Shown here piece by piece: positions 27,446 through 34,982 of a DNA stretch of 64,000 bases (positions are counted from its first letter, which is position 1; each line of letters opens with the position of its first letter). Source of the stretch: an uncultured Caulobacter sp. (lineage in GTDB: Bacteria; Pseudomonadota; Alphaproteobacteria; Caulobacterales; Caulobacteraceae). The DNA lies in assembly GCA_913776195.1 (NCBI GenBank), contig CAJYMH010000031.1:426637-490636 (forward strand), written 5' to 3'. A program made the position numbers and the translations under genes. The notes below the pieces were generated by a model that worked only from the letters and a program-made list of their open reading frames with translations, did no database searches and was not told where the DNA came from.

Positions 27446-29116
27446 ATGGCGCTGAAGCAAAACCTGAAGCGGGGCTGGGAGGCCCCGGCCATGCTGGAGG
27501 CCTTGGGCGCTGCTGACGTGGCCCTGTGGGTCTGGGAGCCCGAAGCCGACCGCCTCCGCGTCAACGGACCTGCCCGCGCCCTCGGCCTAGGACCCCTCGC
27601 GCCGGAGTGCGCATCAGCCGCCATCCTCGCCCTGGCCATTCCGCAGGACCGCGCCCAGATCGAGCGCATGCTGCGCACGCAACCGCCCGGTTCGGAAGTC
27701 GTCGCTCGTGTGCGCATGCGTGGGGCGGAAAGCTGCCTCTGGCGCGGTGTCTGGCTGGAGGAAGGCGTCCGCGCCGCTGGCGTCGTCGCGCCGGAAACGA
27801 AATACGCCGCCTCGCAACATGACCAACTCACCGGCTTGCTGGACCGGACAAGCTTCATCGCCCGCGCCCGTGAGCGCATGCAGAGCGCAGGCGAGTATGA
27901 GCTGGTGGTCGCCGACCTTGATCGCCTGCGCCGTCTGAACGAGGCCCTAGGCCACGAGCGCGCCGATCTGGTGCTGGCCGCCCTGGGCTCGCGCATGGCC
28001 GCCGCCTTCCCGGCCGAAGCCGTCATCGGCCGTATCGGCGAGGACGAGTTCGCCGTGCTGATAGAAGCGGTCAGCGGCCGTGAGCCTGCCGAGATGCTGC
28101 GTCAGGCGGTGGAGCAGCCGTTGCGCGTGGTGGGTTTCGACATCTTCCCGACCCTGTCCCTGGGCGCGGTGTCGGCTGAGGGCGGTGAATACGCGCCTGA
28201 AGCCACGGAGTTGCTGCGTCGGGCCGAGCTGGCGGTCGAGGCGGCCCGTGTGGGCGGCCGCGGCGGCGCGGCGGCGTATGGCCGCGCCATGGAAAGCGAC
28301 GGCTTGTCCCAGCTCGCCCTGGAGGCGGATCTGCGGGGCGCCATGGGGCGCGGCGAGATCTTTCCTTTCTTCCAACCTGTCGTGCGGTTGTCCGACGGCG
28401 CCTTGGCCGGGTTCGAAGCCCTCGCCCGCTGGCGCCACCCGCGTCGCGGCTTCCTGCCGCCGGACGACTTCCTGCCGCTGATCGAGGAAATGGGTCTGAT
28501 GAGCGAGCTTGGCGGGCACATGGTGCGCGCCGCCGCTGCTCAATTGGCCGCCTGGCGTCGGACGCACAGGCAGGTTGATGGCATGACGGTCAGCGTTAAC
28601 CTCTCCACCGGAGAGATCGACCGCGCCAGCCTGATCGCCGAGGTGGCCTCGGTCATCAAGGAGAACGACCTGCCGCCGCAGGCGCTGAAGCTGGAGATCA
28701 CCGAGAGCGAAGTCATGCGCGATCCCAAGCGCGCCGCCTCGGTTCTGAACGCTCTGCGCGCCACAGGCGTGGGCTTGGCGCTGGACGACTTCGGCACCGG
28801 CTTCTCGTCCCTGTCGTACCTGTCGCAACTGCCTGTCGATACGCTGAAGATCGATCGCTATTTCGTGCGGACCATGGCCGGCAACGAGGGCTCGGCCAAA
28901 ATCGTTCGCTCCATCGTCCAGCTGGGCCGCGACCTGGATCTGGAAGTTGTGGGCGAGGGGGTTGAGAACGCCGCCATGGCCTCGCGGCTGCTGGAGCTGG
29001 GTTGCGATTACGGCCAAGGCTTCGGCTATGCGCCCGCCCTGCCGTCGACGGAGGCCGAGGTCTATCTCAACGAAGCCTATCTGGACGGTGTCGCGCCCCT
29101 GCGGGCCTGGGGCTAG
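27446..29116 (+). CDS. pdeA: PAS-GEDEF-EAL cyclic-di-GMP phosphodiesterase, PdeA-like
   Basis: A 556-residue signalling protein. Residues 1 to about 120 form a PAS-like sensor region. The second domain is a GGDEF relative whose motif is GEDEF at 198-202 (GRIGEDEFAVL). The C-terminal EAL domain has the signature FEALARW at 323-329, with the downstream acidic residues in LDDFGTGFSSLSYL and the KIDRYFV and EGVENAAMA loops intact, so it should hydrolyse cyclic-di-GMP to pGpG. The Caulobacter PdeA has the same architecture, nearly the same length and the same GEDEF variant, which there binds GTP and activates the EAL domain. Position at the end of the cox run fits that orthology. Confidence 0.88.
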   Translation: MALKQNLKRGWEAPAMLEALGAADVALWVWEPEADRLRVNGPARALGLGPLAPECASAAILALAIPQDRAQIERMLRTQPPGSEVVARVRMRGAESCLWRGVWLEEGVRAAGVVAPETKYAASQHDQLTGLLDRTSFIARARERMQSAGEYELVVADLDRLRRLNEALGHERADLVLAALGSRMAAAFPAEAVIGRIGEDEFAVLIEAVSGREPAEMLRQAVEQPLRVVGFDIFPTLSLGAVSAEGGEYAPEATELLRRAELAVEAARVGGRGGAAAYGRAMESDGLSQLALEADLRGAMGRGEIFPFFQPVVRLSDGALAGFEALARWRHPRRGFLPPDDFLPLIEEMGLMSELGGHMVRAAAAQLAAWRRTHRQVDGMTVSVNLSTGEIDRASLIAEVASVIKENDLPPQALKLEITESEVMRDPKRAASVLNALRATGVGLALDDFGTGFSSLSYLSQLPVDTLKIDRYFVRTMAGNEGSAKIVRSIVQLGRDLDLEVVGEGVENAAMASRLLELGCDYGQGFGYAPALPSTEAEVYLNEAYLDGVAPLRAWG

Positions 29117-29126
29117 GTCTAAAGAT

Positions 29127-29696
29127 TTAGGCTCGGCCCGCCTGGCCCGAAAGCTGGTCGGCGCTGATCCCGAGTTTCGCCAAGGCCTGTGACCACTTGT
29201 GCTCGTGATCGGAGCCAAACAGCAGCTGTTCGTCCGGATCGCAGATCAGCCACACATTCTCGCGCAACTCCTGCTCGAGCTGGCCGCCATCCCAGCCGGC
29301 ATAGCCCAGAGCCAGGACCGACCGGCGCGGCTTGGTCCGATAGTCCGTCATGGCCTCCAGCACCGCGCGAGTGGCGGTCAAACTGAGGTCGGCGGTGATC
29401 GCTACGCTGGCGCCCTCCGCCGCGTAGTCGGCGGTATGCAGGACAAAGCCGCGTTCGCGCTGTACCGGCCCGCCCATGAGAACGAGATCGGCTGGGCCAT
29501 CCTCGGCTTGCGGCACCCCCAGCTTCTCCAGCAGGTCACTGACCCGCAGATCATCCACCGGTCGGTTCACGGCCAGACCCATGGCGGCGTCTTCGTCGTG
29601 CGAGCAGACGAAGACCACGGCCCGCTCGAAGCGCGGATCGTCGATGCCGGGCATGGCGACCAGCAGGCGGCCCGTAAGAAATTCACTTTCAGCCAT
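29127..29696 (-). CDS. YqgE/AlgH family protein (UPF0301)
   Basis: A 189-residue protein beginning MAESEFLTGRLLVAMPGIDD, followed by AVVFVCSHDEDAAMGLAVNRP and VLMGGPVQRERGFVLH, all typical of the YqgE/AlgH family. Its biochemical function is unknown; a role in alginate regulation was suggested in Pseudomonas. The gene is convergent with pdeA (gap of ten bases) and divergent from the peroxiredoxin. Confidence 0.93.
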   Translation of the reverse strand: MAESEFLTGRLLVAMPGIDDPRFERAVVFVCSHDEDAAMGLAVNRPVDDLRVSDLLEKLGVPQAEDGPADLVLMGGPVQRERGFVLHTADYAAEGASVAITADLSLTATRAVLEAMTDYRTKPRRSVLALGYAGWDGGQLEQELRENVWLICDPDEQLLFGSDHEHKWSQALAKLGISADQLSGQAGRA

Positions 29697-29815
29697 AAAT
29701 TGAGGATCGGAAGGGAAAGCGGCGGTTTCAAGCCCGGACGATCAGATGCAACTTGCTTCGTGGTGAAGCGTCTCTATCTGCTCAGCTTCCAACCTATTCA
29801 AACCGGAGATCGGCC

Positions 29816-30298
29816 ATGACCATCAAAGTCGGCGACAGCCTGCCCGCCGCCACCTTCATGACCACCTCGTCCGAGGGCCCCAAGCCGATCACCGGCGACG
29901 AGGTGTTCAAGGGCAAGACCGTCGCCCTGTTCGCCGTGCCCGGCGCCTTCACCCCGACCTGCTCGGCCAAGCACCTGCCGGGCTTCAAGGAGAAGGCCGC
30001 CGACCTGAAGGCCAAGGGCGTCGACGCCATCGCCTGCGTCTCCGTCAACGACGTGTTCGTGATGAAGGCTTGGGCCAAGGACCAGGACGTTGGCGAAGAC
30101 ATCCTGATGCTGGCGGATGGCAACGGCGACTTCACGCGCACCATCGGCCTCGACTTCGATGGCTCGAAGTTCGGCATGGGCGCGCGCTCGCAGCGCTACT
30201 CCATGATCGTCAAGGACGGCGTGGTCCAGCAGCTGAACGTGGAAGAGGGCGGTGAATTCCGCGTCTCCTCCGCCGACTACATGCTCGGCCAGCTCTAA
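29816..30298 (+). CDS. Peroxiredoxin, Prx5/AhpE-like
   Basis: A 160-residue thiol peroxidase. The ATG at 29816 has GGAGA upstream; the longer frame upstream has no support. The peroxidatic cysteine is Cys49 in VPGAFTPTCSAKHLPG, the Prx5-type active site, and Cys74 may form the resolving bond. It reduces hydrogen peroxide and organic peroxides, probably with glutaredoxin or thioredoxin as donor. The divergent neighbour is yqgE; the downstream neighbour is convergent. Confidence 0.94.
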   Translation: MTIKVGDSLPAATFMTTSSEGPKPITGDEVFKGKTVALFAVPGAFTPTCSAKHLPGFKEKAADLKAKGVDAIACVSVNDVFVMKAWAKDQDVGEDILMLADGNGDFTRTIGLDFDGSKFGMGARSQRYSMIVKDGVVQQLNVEEGGEFRVSSADYMLGQL

Positions 30299-30310
30299 GA
30301 TCTATCGGTC

Positions 30311-30337
30311 GCGTGGATGGGCTCAGCCCGTCCACGC
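30311..30337. terminator. Hairpin between peroxiredoxin and acyl-CoA dehydrogenase genes
   Basis: GCGTGGATGGGC and GCCCGTCCACGC pair over 12 positions (one wobble) with a three-base loop. The loop is the stop codon of the minus-strand acyl-CoA dehydrogenase. There is no T run; it may act as a bidirectional end for both convergent genes. Confidence 0.45.
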
Positions 30338-32002
30338 CTCCAGCAGCGCGGCGCCTTGCGTGACCGCCGCGACCAGGCCGGGCGTGCCGGCCAGGACCTG
30401 ATCGGCGTAGAGCCGGGAAAGCGCGGCGTCACCGCCCTTCGCCAGCATCCAGCCGCCGGTCGTCTCACCCATCATCTGCAGGAACGCCGTCGCGCCCGCC
30501 AGTGCGTCAGGCGTGCCCTTGCGGGCCGCCAGCCAGACGCCGGCCTCGCGGCAGGCGGCCACGGCCGTGGTCAGGCGCGGACCGATGGGGGCTTCCGCCT
30601 CAGCGGCGACCGTTTCGATCTCAGCCAGCAATTCTTCTAGCGCCAGGCCGTCAGCCATGGACAGCTTGCGGCCGGCCAGATCCATCGCCTGGATGCCGTT
30701 AGTGCCCTCATAGATCGGCAGGATGCGGGCGTCGCGATAGTGCTGGGCCGCGCCGGTCTCCTCGATGAAGCCCATGCCGCCGTGGACCTGCAGCGCCTCG
30801 GAGGCGGCCCAGACGCCGATGTCGGTGGACCAGCCCTTGGCGATGGGGGTCAGCAGCTCTTCGCGCCGCTTGGCCTTGTCGCGGGCCTCTGGCGTGTCGG
30901 CCAGGCGCGACAGGTCGGCGGCGACGGCGGTGGACAGGCAGATCCCGCGCGCGGCCACCGTTTTGGCCTTGATCAGCATCAGGGTGCGGCGGACGTCGGG
31001 GTGATCGAAGATCGGGGCCTTCTGCTCGCCGGTCCAGGCGCTGCGGCCCTGGCGACGTTCCTGGGCGAAGGCGAGGGCCTGCTGATAGGCGCGCTCGGCG
31101 ATGGCGACGCCCTGGGCGCCTACCTGCAGGCGCGCGGCGTTCATCATCGTGAACATGTAGGCCAGGCCTTGGCCTTCCTCACCAATCATCTCGGCCTTTG
31201 CGCCCTCGAACAGCATGACGCAGGTGGGGGAGGCGTGGATGCCCAGCTTGTGCTCGATCCCGCCGGCCCGCAGGTCGTTGAGGCCGCCCAGCGCGCCCTC
31301 GTCGCCGACAAGCACTTTGGGGGCCAGGAACAGGCTGATCCCCTTCACCCCTTCAGGCGCGTTGGGCGTGCGGGCCAGGACCAGGTGGACGATGTTGTCG
31401 GTGGCGTCGTGATCGCCCCAGGTGATGAAGATCTTCTGGCCGTGCAGCAGCCAGCCGCCCTGGCCGTCGGGCTCGGCGCGGGTGGCGACTTGCGCCAGGT
31501 CCGAACCGGCCTGCGGCTCGGTCAGGTTCATGGTGCCGGTCCACTCGCCGCTCACCAGCTTGGGCAGATAGAGCTGCTGCTGACGCTCCGATCCGTGGGC
31601 GTGCAGCGCCTCGATGGCGCCCTGAGTGAGCATGGGGCAGAGGCCGAAGGCCAGGCTGGCGGCCTGGATCATCTCGAAGACTGCGATCTCCAGCGCCTTG
31701 GGCAGGCCCTGTCCGCCAAACTCCGGATTAGCCGAAAGGCTGTTCCAACCGTCGGCGGCGAATCGCCGATAGGCGTCGGCATAGCCCGGGGCGGCGGTCA
31801 CTTTGCCGTTGGCGTAGGTCGCGCCGGCCAGATCTCCAGGCCTGTTCAACGGCGCGATGACCTCGCCCGCGAAGCTGCCGGCGGCTTCCAGGATGGCGGC
31901 GGCGGTCTCTTCGTCGACCTCCGGAAAGAGATTGGCCAGCTGTTCGAAGCCGGCGGCGCGGAGGGAGGCGATAAGCTCTGGAACAGGGGCGATGTAGGTC
32001 AT
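30323..32002 (-). CDS. Acyl-CoA dehydrogenase (long type)
   Basis: A 559-residue FAD enzyme of fatty acid beta-oxidation or a related pathway. Motifs include TMNLTEPQAGSDLAQVATRAE (FAD/substrate loop), KIFITWGDHD, FTMMNAARLQVGAQGVAIAERAYQQAL and the C-terminal RDARILPIYEGTNGIQAMDL that carries the likely catalytic glutamate. The roughly 100-residue C-terminal extension after it places it with the larger subfamily of about 590 residues. The substrate cannot be told from sequence alone. Confidence 0.93.
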   Translation of the reverse strand: MTYIAPVPELIASLRAAGFEQLANLFPEVDEETAAAILEAAGSFAGEVIAPLNRPGDLAGATYANGKVTAAPGYADAYRRFAADGWNSLSANPEFGGQGLPKALEIAVFEMIQAASLAFGLCPMLTQGAIEALHAHGSERQQQLYLPKLVSGEWTGTMNLTEPQAGSDLAQVATRAEPDGQGGWLLHGQKIFITWGDHDATDNIVHLVLARTPNAPEGVKGISLFLAPKVLVGDEGALGGLNDLRAGGIEHKLGIHASPTCVMLFEGAKAEMIGEEGQGLAYMFTMMNAARLQVGAQGVAIAERAYQQALAFAQERRQGRSAWTGEQKAPIFDHPDVRRTLMLIKAKTVAARGICLSTAVAADLSRLADTPEARDKAKRREELLTPIAKGWSTDIGVWAASEALQVHGGMGFIEETGAAQHYRDARILPIYEGTNGIQAMDLAGRKLSMADGLALEELLAEIETVAAEAEAPIGPRLTTAVAACREAGVWLAARKGTPDALAGATAFLQMMGETTGGWMLAKGGDAALSRLYADQVLAGTPGLVAAVTQGAALLEAWTG

Positions 32003-32056
32003 ACGGGCGTTTTAAAGATCAGCCTCGCCCGCGTCCATCACGCGTTCGTGAACATC

Positions 32057-32080
32057 GGACCCCTTCCAACATAGGGGTTC
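32057..32080. other. Small hairpin in the acyl-CoA dehydrogenase/yceI spacer
   Basis: GGACCCCT and AGGGGTTC pair over eight positions (one wobble) around an eight-base loop, between two divergent genes. No known motif is recognised. It could be an operator or a leader structure. Confidence 0.3.
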
Positions 32081-32136
32081 GATCCTAGCTGTGCCGATAA
32101 CTGAAATCGCAACTGATACAGATATCGGAGTTATTC

Positions 32137-32736
32137 ATGCGTCGCTCTCTCGCCTACGCTGCTTTCGCCTTCGCTCTGGCCGCCTCGCCCATGGCGCTGG
32201 CCGCCCCATCGACCAATCCGGCCGAGATGCCGGCAGGAACCTATGCGGTCGATAAGACCCACGCCAGCATCATCGCCCAGGTCGATCACTTCGGCTTCAG
32301 CGGCTACACCTTCCGCTTCGACAAGTTCGACGCCAGCTACAGCTACGATCCGGCCAAGCCGACCGCCTCGGTCATCAAGGTGACGGTGGACGTAAACTCG
32401 ATGAACACTGGCTTCGACAAGGCTGACCAGCAATTCCCCGCCGAGTTCCTGGCTGCTGACAAGCACCCGACCGCCACCTTCGTCTCCAAGTCCATCCAGC
32501 CTGGCGCGGGCAACAAAGGCGTCGTCACCGGCGACCTCACCCTGGCGGGCGTGACCAAGCCGGTCAGCCTGAACGTCACCTACAACGGCTCGGGCAAGGA
32601 CATGTTCGGCGCCATCCGTTCGGGCTTCACCGCCACCACGACCATCAAGCGCACCGATTTCGGCTCCACCAAGTACGCCCCAGCCATCGGCGACGACGTC
32701 AAGCTGATGATCGACGTTGAGTTCACCAAGCAATAA
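32137..32736 (+). CDS. YceI-family periplasmic lipid-binding protein
   Basis: A 199-residue exported protein. Residues 1-23 (MRRSLAYAAFAFALAASPMALAAP region) form a signal peptide. The mature part has the lipocalin-like pattern of YceI: YAVDKTHASIIAQVDHFGFSGYTFRFDKF, VTVDVNSMNTG, FPAEFLAADKHPTATFVS, GDLTLAGVTKPVSLNVTYNG and TTTIKRTDFG. Such proteins bind isoprenoid or polyprenyl molecules. The next gene fuses the same domain to a cytochrome b561. Confidence 0.92.
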   Translation: MRRSLAYAAFAFALAASPMALAAPSTNPAEMPAGTYAVDKTHASIIAQVDHFGFSGYTFRFDKFDASYSYDPAKPTASVIKVTVDVNSMNTGFDKADQQFPAEFLAADKHPTATFVSKSIQPGAGNKGVVTGDLTLAGVTKPVSLNVTYNGSGKDMFGAIRSGFTATTTIKRTDFGSTKYAPAIGDDVKLMIDVEFTKQ

Positions 32737-32749
32737 TCCGAGCTTAAGC

Positions 32750-32776
32750 TTCGCCCCGGTCCCAAGCCGGGGCGAA
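32750..32776 (+). terminator. Ten-bp hairpin between yceI and the b561-YceI gene
   Basis: TTCGCCCCGG and CCGGGGCGAA pair perfectly around a seven-base loop, 14 bases after the yceI stop. It is not followed by a T run, so it may attenuate rather than end transcription into the next gene. Confidence 0.5.
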
Positions 32777-32793
32777 ATCAATCCGGAGTCAGC

Positions 32794-34086
32794 ATGGCGC
32801 AGAGCCGCAACCGCTACACGACCGTCGCCATTGTCCTGCACTGGCTGATCGCCGCGGCGATCATCTTCCAGATCATCCTGGGGTGGCGGGCTGGCGATGC
32901 GCCCAAGGGGCCGGCGGCTTTCGCCATGCTCCAGCTGCATAAGTCCATCGGCATCACCATCCTGCTGCTCAGCCTCGCACGCCTGGTCTGGCGGCTGACG
33001 CACCGTCCGCCGCCGCATGCGGTTGATCAGCCCCGGTGGCAGACCATCGTCTCGCACGCGGTGCATTGGGGCTTCTATCTCATCATGATCGGCCTGCCGC
33101 TGTCGGGCTGGATCATGGTCTCGGCCAGCCGCCTGAACATTCCGACCCTGCTCTACGGGGCGATCCCGTGGCCGCACCTGCCGATCCTTCCGGAGCTGCC
33201 CGAGGCGGCCAAGGCTGTCTGGCGTCAGGGCGGCGACGCGGCGCACGGCGTTCTGGTGAAGCTAAGCTACCTGTTGCTGCTCCTGCACCTGGGCGCTGTG
33301 GCCAAGCACCAGATCCTCGACCGCGATGAAACCTTCGGCCATATGGCGCCGGGCGCCCGTGGAGGCTGGAAAGAGCCGCGCGCATGGCTGGCCGCCATCG
33401 GCCTGATCGCCGTGGTTGGCGGCGCCTATGCCTGGTCGCCTAAGGCCAAGCCGGCAGCCGCGCCCGCCGCGCAGGAAGAGGTCGCGGAACTGGCCGAACC
33501 CGAGGCGCCGGCGCCGAGCGCAGCGCCGCAGCCCGCCGAGGCTCCCGCCGCCGAGGCGGCTCCTGCGGCGGAGACCCCCGCGCCCATGCCGCCGACGGCT
33601 TGGGCCGTGACCAAGGGATCGACCCTGGGCTTCGCGACCACCTGGGGCGGCGAGGCGGTCGAGGGCCGCTTCGCGCGCTGGACCGCCGACATCCTGTTCT
33701 CCCCCGACGCGTTGGACGCCTCGAAGGTGACGGTGAAGATCGACCTGGCCTCCGTCGGCACCGGCGACGGCCAAAGAGACGAGTCCCTGGTGGGTTTCGA
33801 CTTTTTCGACACGGGCTCGCATCCGACCGCGACGTTCACGGCGGCGAAGTTCCGCAAGACCGCCGAAGGCCGCTTCGTCGCTGACGGAACCCTGGACCTG
33901 CGCGGCGTGAAGCGGCCGGTCAGCCTGCCCTTCAGCCTGAAGATCGACGGCGACACGGCCCGCATGCGCGGTGTAACCAGCCTCGACCGCACGGCTTTCG
34001 GAGTTGGACAGGGCGAATGGACGGCGACGGACGAGATTCCGGCCAAGGTGAGCATCAGGGTCGATCTGACCGCGACCAGGCGGTAA
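32794..34086 (+). CDS. Cytochrome b561 fused to a YceI domain
   Basis: A 430-residue fusion. Residues 1-185 are a four-helix cytochrome b561 with heme-ligand histidines such as His16 (VLHWLI) and His49 (LQLHKSIG), and further histidines in VHWGFYL and LHLGAVAKHQI. Residues 210-265 are an alanine/proline/glutamate-rich linker after a fifth hydrophobic segment. Residues 267-430 are a YceI domain that should face the periplasm. YceI and b561 are often separate neighbouring genes; here they are joined, and a free YceI gene sits just upstream. Electron transfer to or from a bound quinone-like lipid is a reasonable but untested role. Confidence 0.9.
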   Translation: MAQSRNRYTTVAIVLHWLIAAAIIFQIILGWRAGDAPKGPAAFAMLQLHKSIGITILLLSLARLVWRLTHRPPPHAVDQPRWQTIVSHAVHWGFYLIMIGLPLSGWIMVSASRLNIPTLLYGAIPWPHLPILPELPEAAKAVWRQGGDAAHGVLVKLSYLLLLLHLGAVAKHQILDRDETFGHMAPGARGGWKEPRAWLAAIGLIAVVGGAYAWSPKAKPAAAPAAQEEVAELAEPEAPAPSAAPQPAEAPAAEAAPAAETPAPMPPTAWAVTKGSTLGFATTWGGEAVEGRFARWTADILFSPDALDASKVTVKIDLASVGTGDGQRDESLVGFDFFDTGSHPTATFTAAKFRKTAEGRFVADGTLDLRGVKRPVSLPFSLKIDGDTARMRGVTSLDRTAFGVGQGEWTATDEIPAKVSIRVDLTATRR

Positions 34087-34982
34087 CCGCCCTGCGCGCG
34101 GGCGGGCTCGTCATCCTGCCCACCGAGACGGTCTATGGACTCGCCGCCGATGCGGCGAACCCCACGGCCGTGGCCGCCATCTTTGAAGCCAAGGGACGTC
34201 CGCGCTTCAACCCCTTGATCGCCCATGTGGCCGATCTGACGACGGCGGAGACGATCGCCGTCTTCGACGACCGCGCCCGCAAGCTGGCGCGGGCTTTCTG
34301 GCCGGGGCCGCTGACCCTGGTCCTCCCTGTGCGAGACGCCGAGGCGGTCAGCGATCTCGCCCGCGCCGGACTGGAGACGGTCGCCGTGCGAGTGCCCGGC
34401 CACCCCGTCGCGCGAGCCTTGCTGGCTGATTTCGGAGGCCCGGTGGTGGCGCCCAGCGCCAACCGCTCCGGCCGTCCGAGTCCGACGAACTATAGCGACG
34501 CCTTGGCCGAGACGGGGGCCTCCGCCGCCGCGTCGCTGGATGGGGGCCCGTGCGAGGTTGGTTTGGAATCCACGGTGGTCGCCGTGCTGGACGGCGCGCC
34601 GCGCCTGCTGCGGCCGGGCGCCGTGACGCGGGCGCAGATCGAGTCTCTGATCGGGCCGCTGGCCGAGGCAGCCGACGACGCCAAGCGCTCGCCTGGGCGG
34701 CTGGCGGTTCACTACGCGCCCGACGCGCCGGTCAGGATCAACGCCGAGGCGGCGGAGGATGGCGAAGCCTATCTCGCCTTCGGCCTGCATCCGAAGGGGG
34801 AGCGGGTTTTCAATCTCAGCCCCTCCGCAAGCCTGTCCGAGGCGGCGGCCAACCTGTTCGCCTTCCTGCGCGCCGCCGACCGGACCAAGCCCAGGGCCAT
34901 CGCCGTGGCGCCGATCCCGGATGAAGGTCTGGGCGAGGCCATCAACGACCGCCTGCGCCGCGCCGCGGGGTTCGTCGGATGA
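34017..34982 (+). CDS. Sua5/YrdC-type threonylcarbamoyladenylate synthase
   Basis: A 321-residue enzyme making threonylcarbamoyl-AMP for the t6A modification of ANN-decoding tRNAs. The YrdC domain opens with ALRAGGLVILPTETVYGLAADA, followed by KGRPRFNPLIAHV and APSANRSGRPSPT. The C-terminal Sua5 extension begins near PGRLAVHYAPDAPV. The only in-frame ATG is at 34017, which overlaps the b561-YceI gene by 70 bases; no later start leaves a full domain, so I keep it. The stop overlaps the next ATG (ATGA). Confidence 0.9.
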   Translation: MDGDGRDSGQGEHQGRSDRDQAVTALRAGGLVILPTETVYGLAADAANPTAVAAIFEAKGRPRFNPLIAHVADLTTAETIAVFDDRARKLARAFWPGPLTLVLPVRDAEAVSDLARAGLETVAVRVPGHPVARALLADFGGPVVAPSANRSGRPSPTNYSDALAETGASAAASLDGGPCEVGLESTVVAVLDGAPRLLRPGAVTRAQIESLIGPLAEAADDAKRSPGRLAVHYAPDAPVRINAEAAEDGEAYLAFGLHPKGERVFNLSPSASLSEAAANLFAFLRAADRTKPRAIAVAPIPDEGLGEAINDRLRRAAGFVG

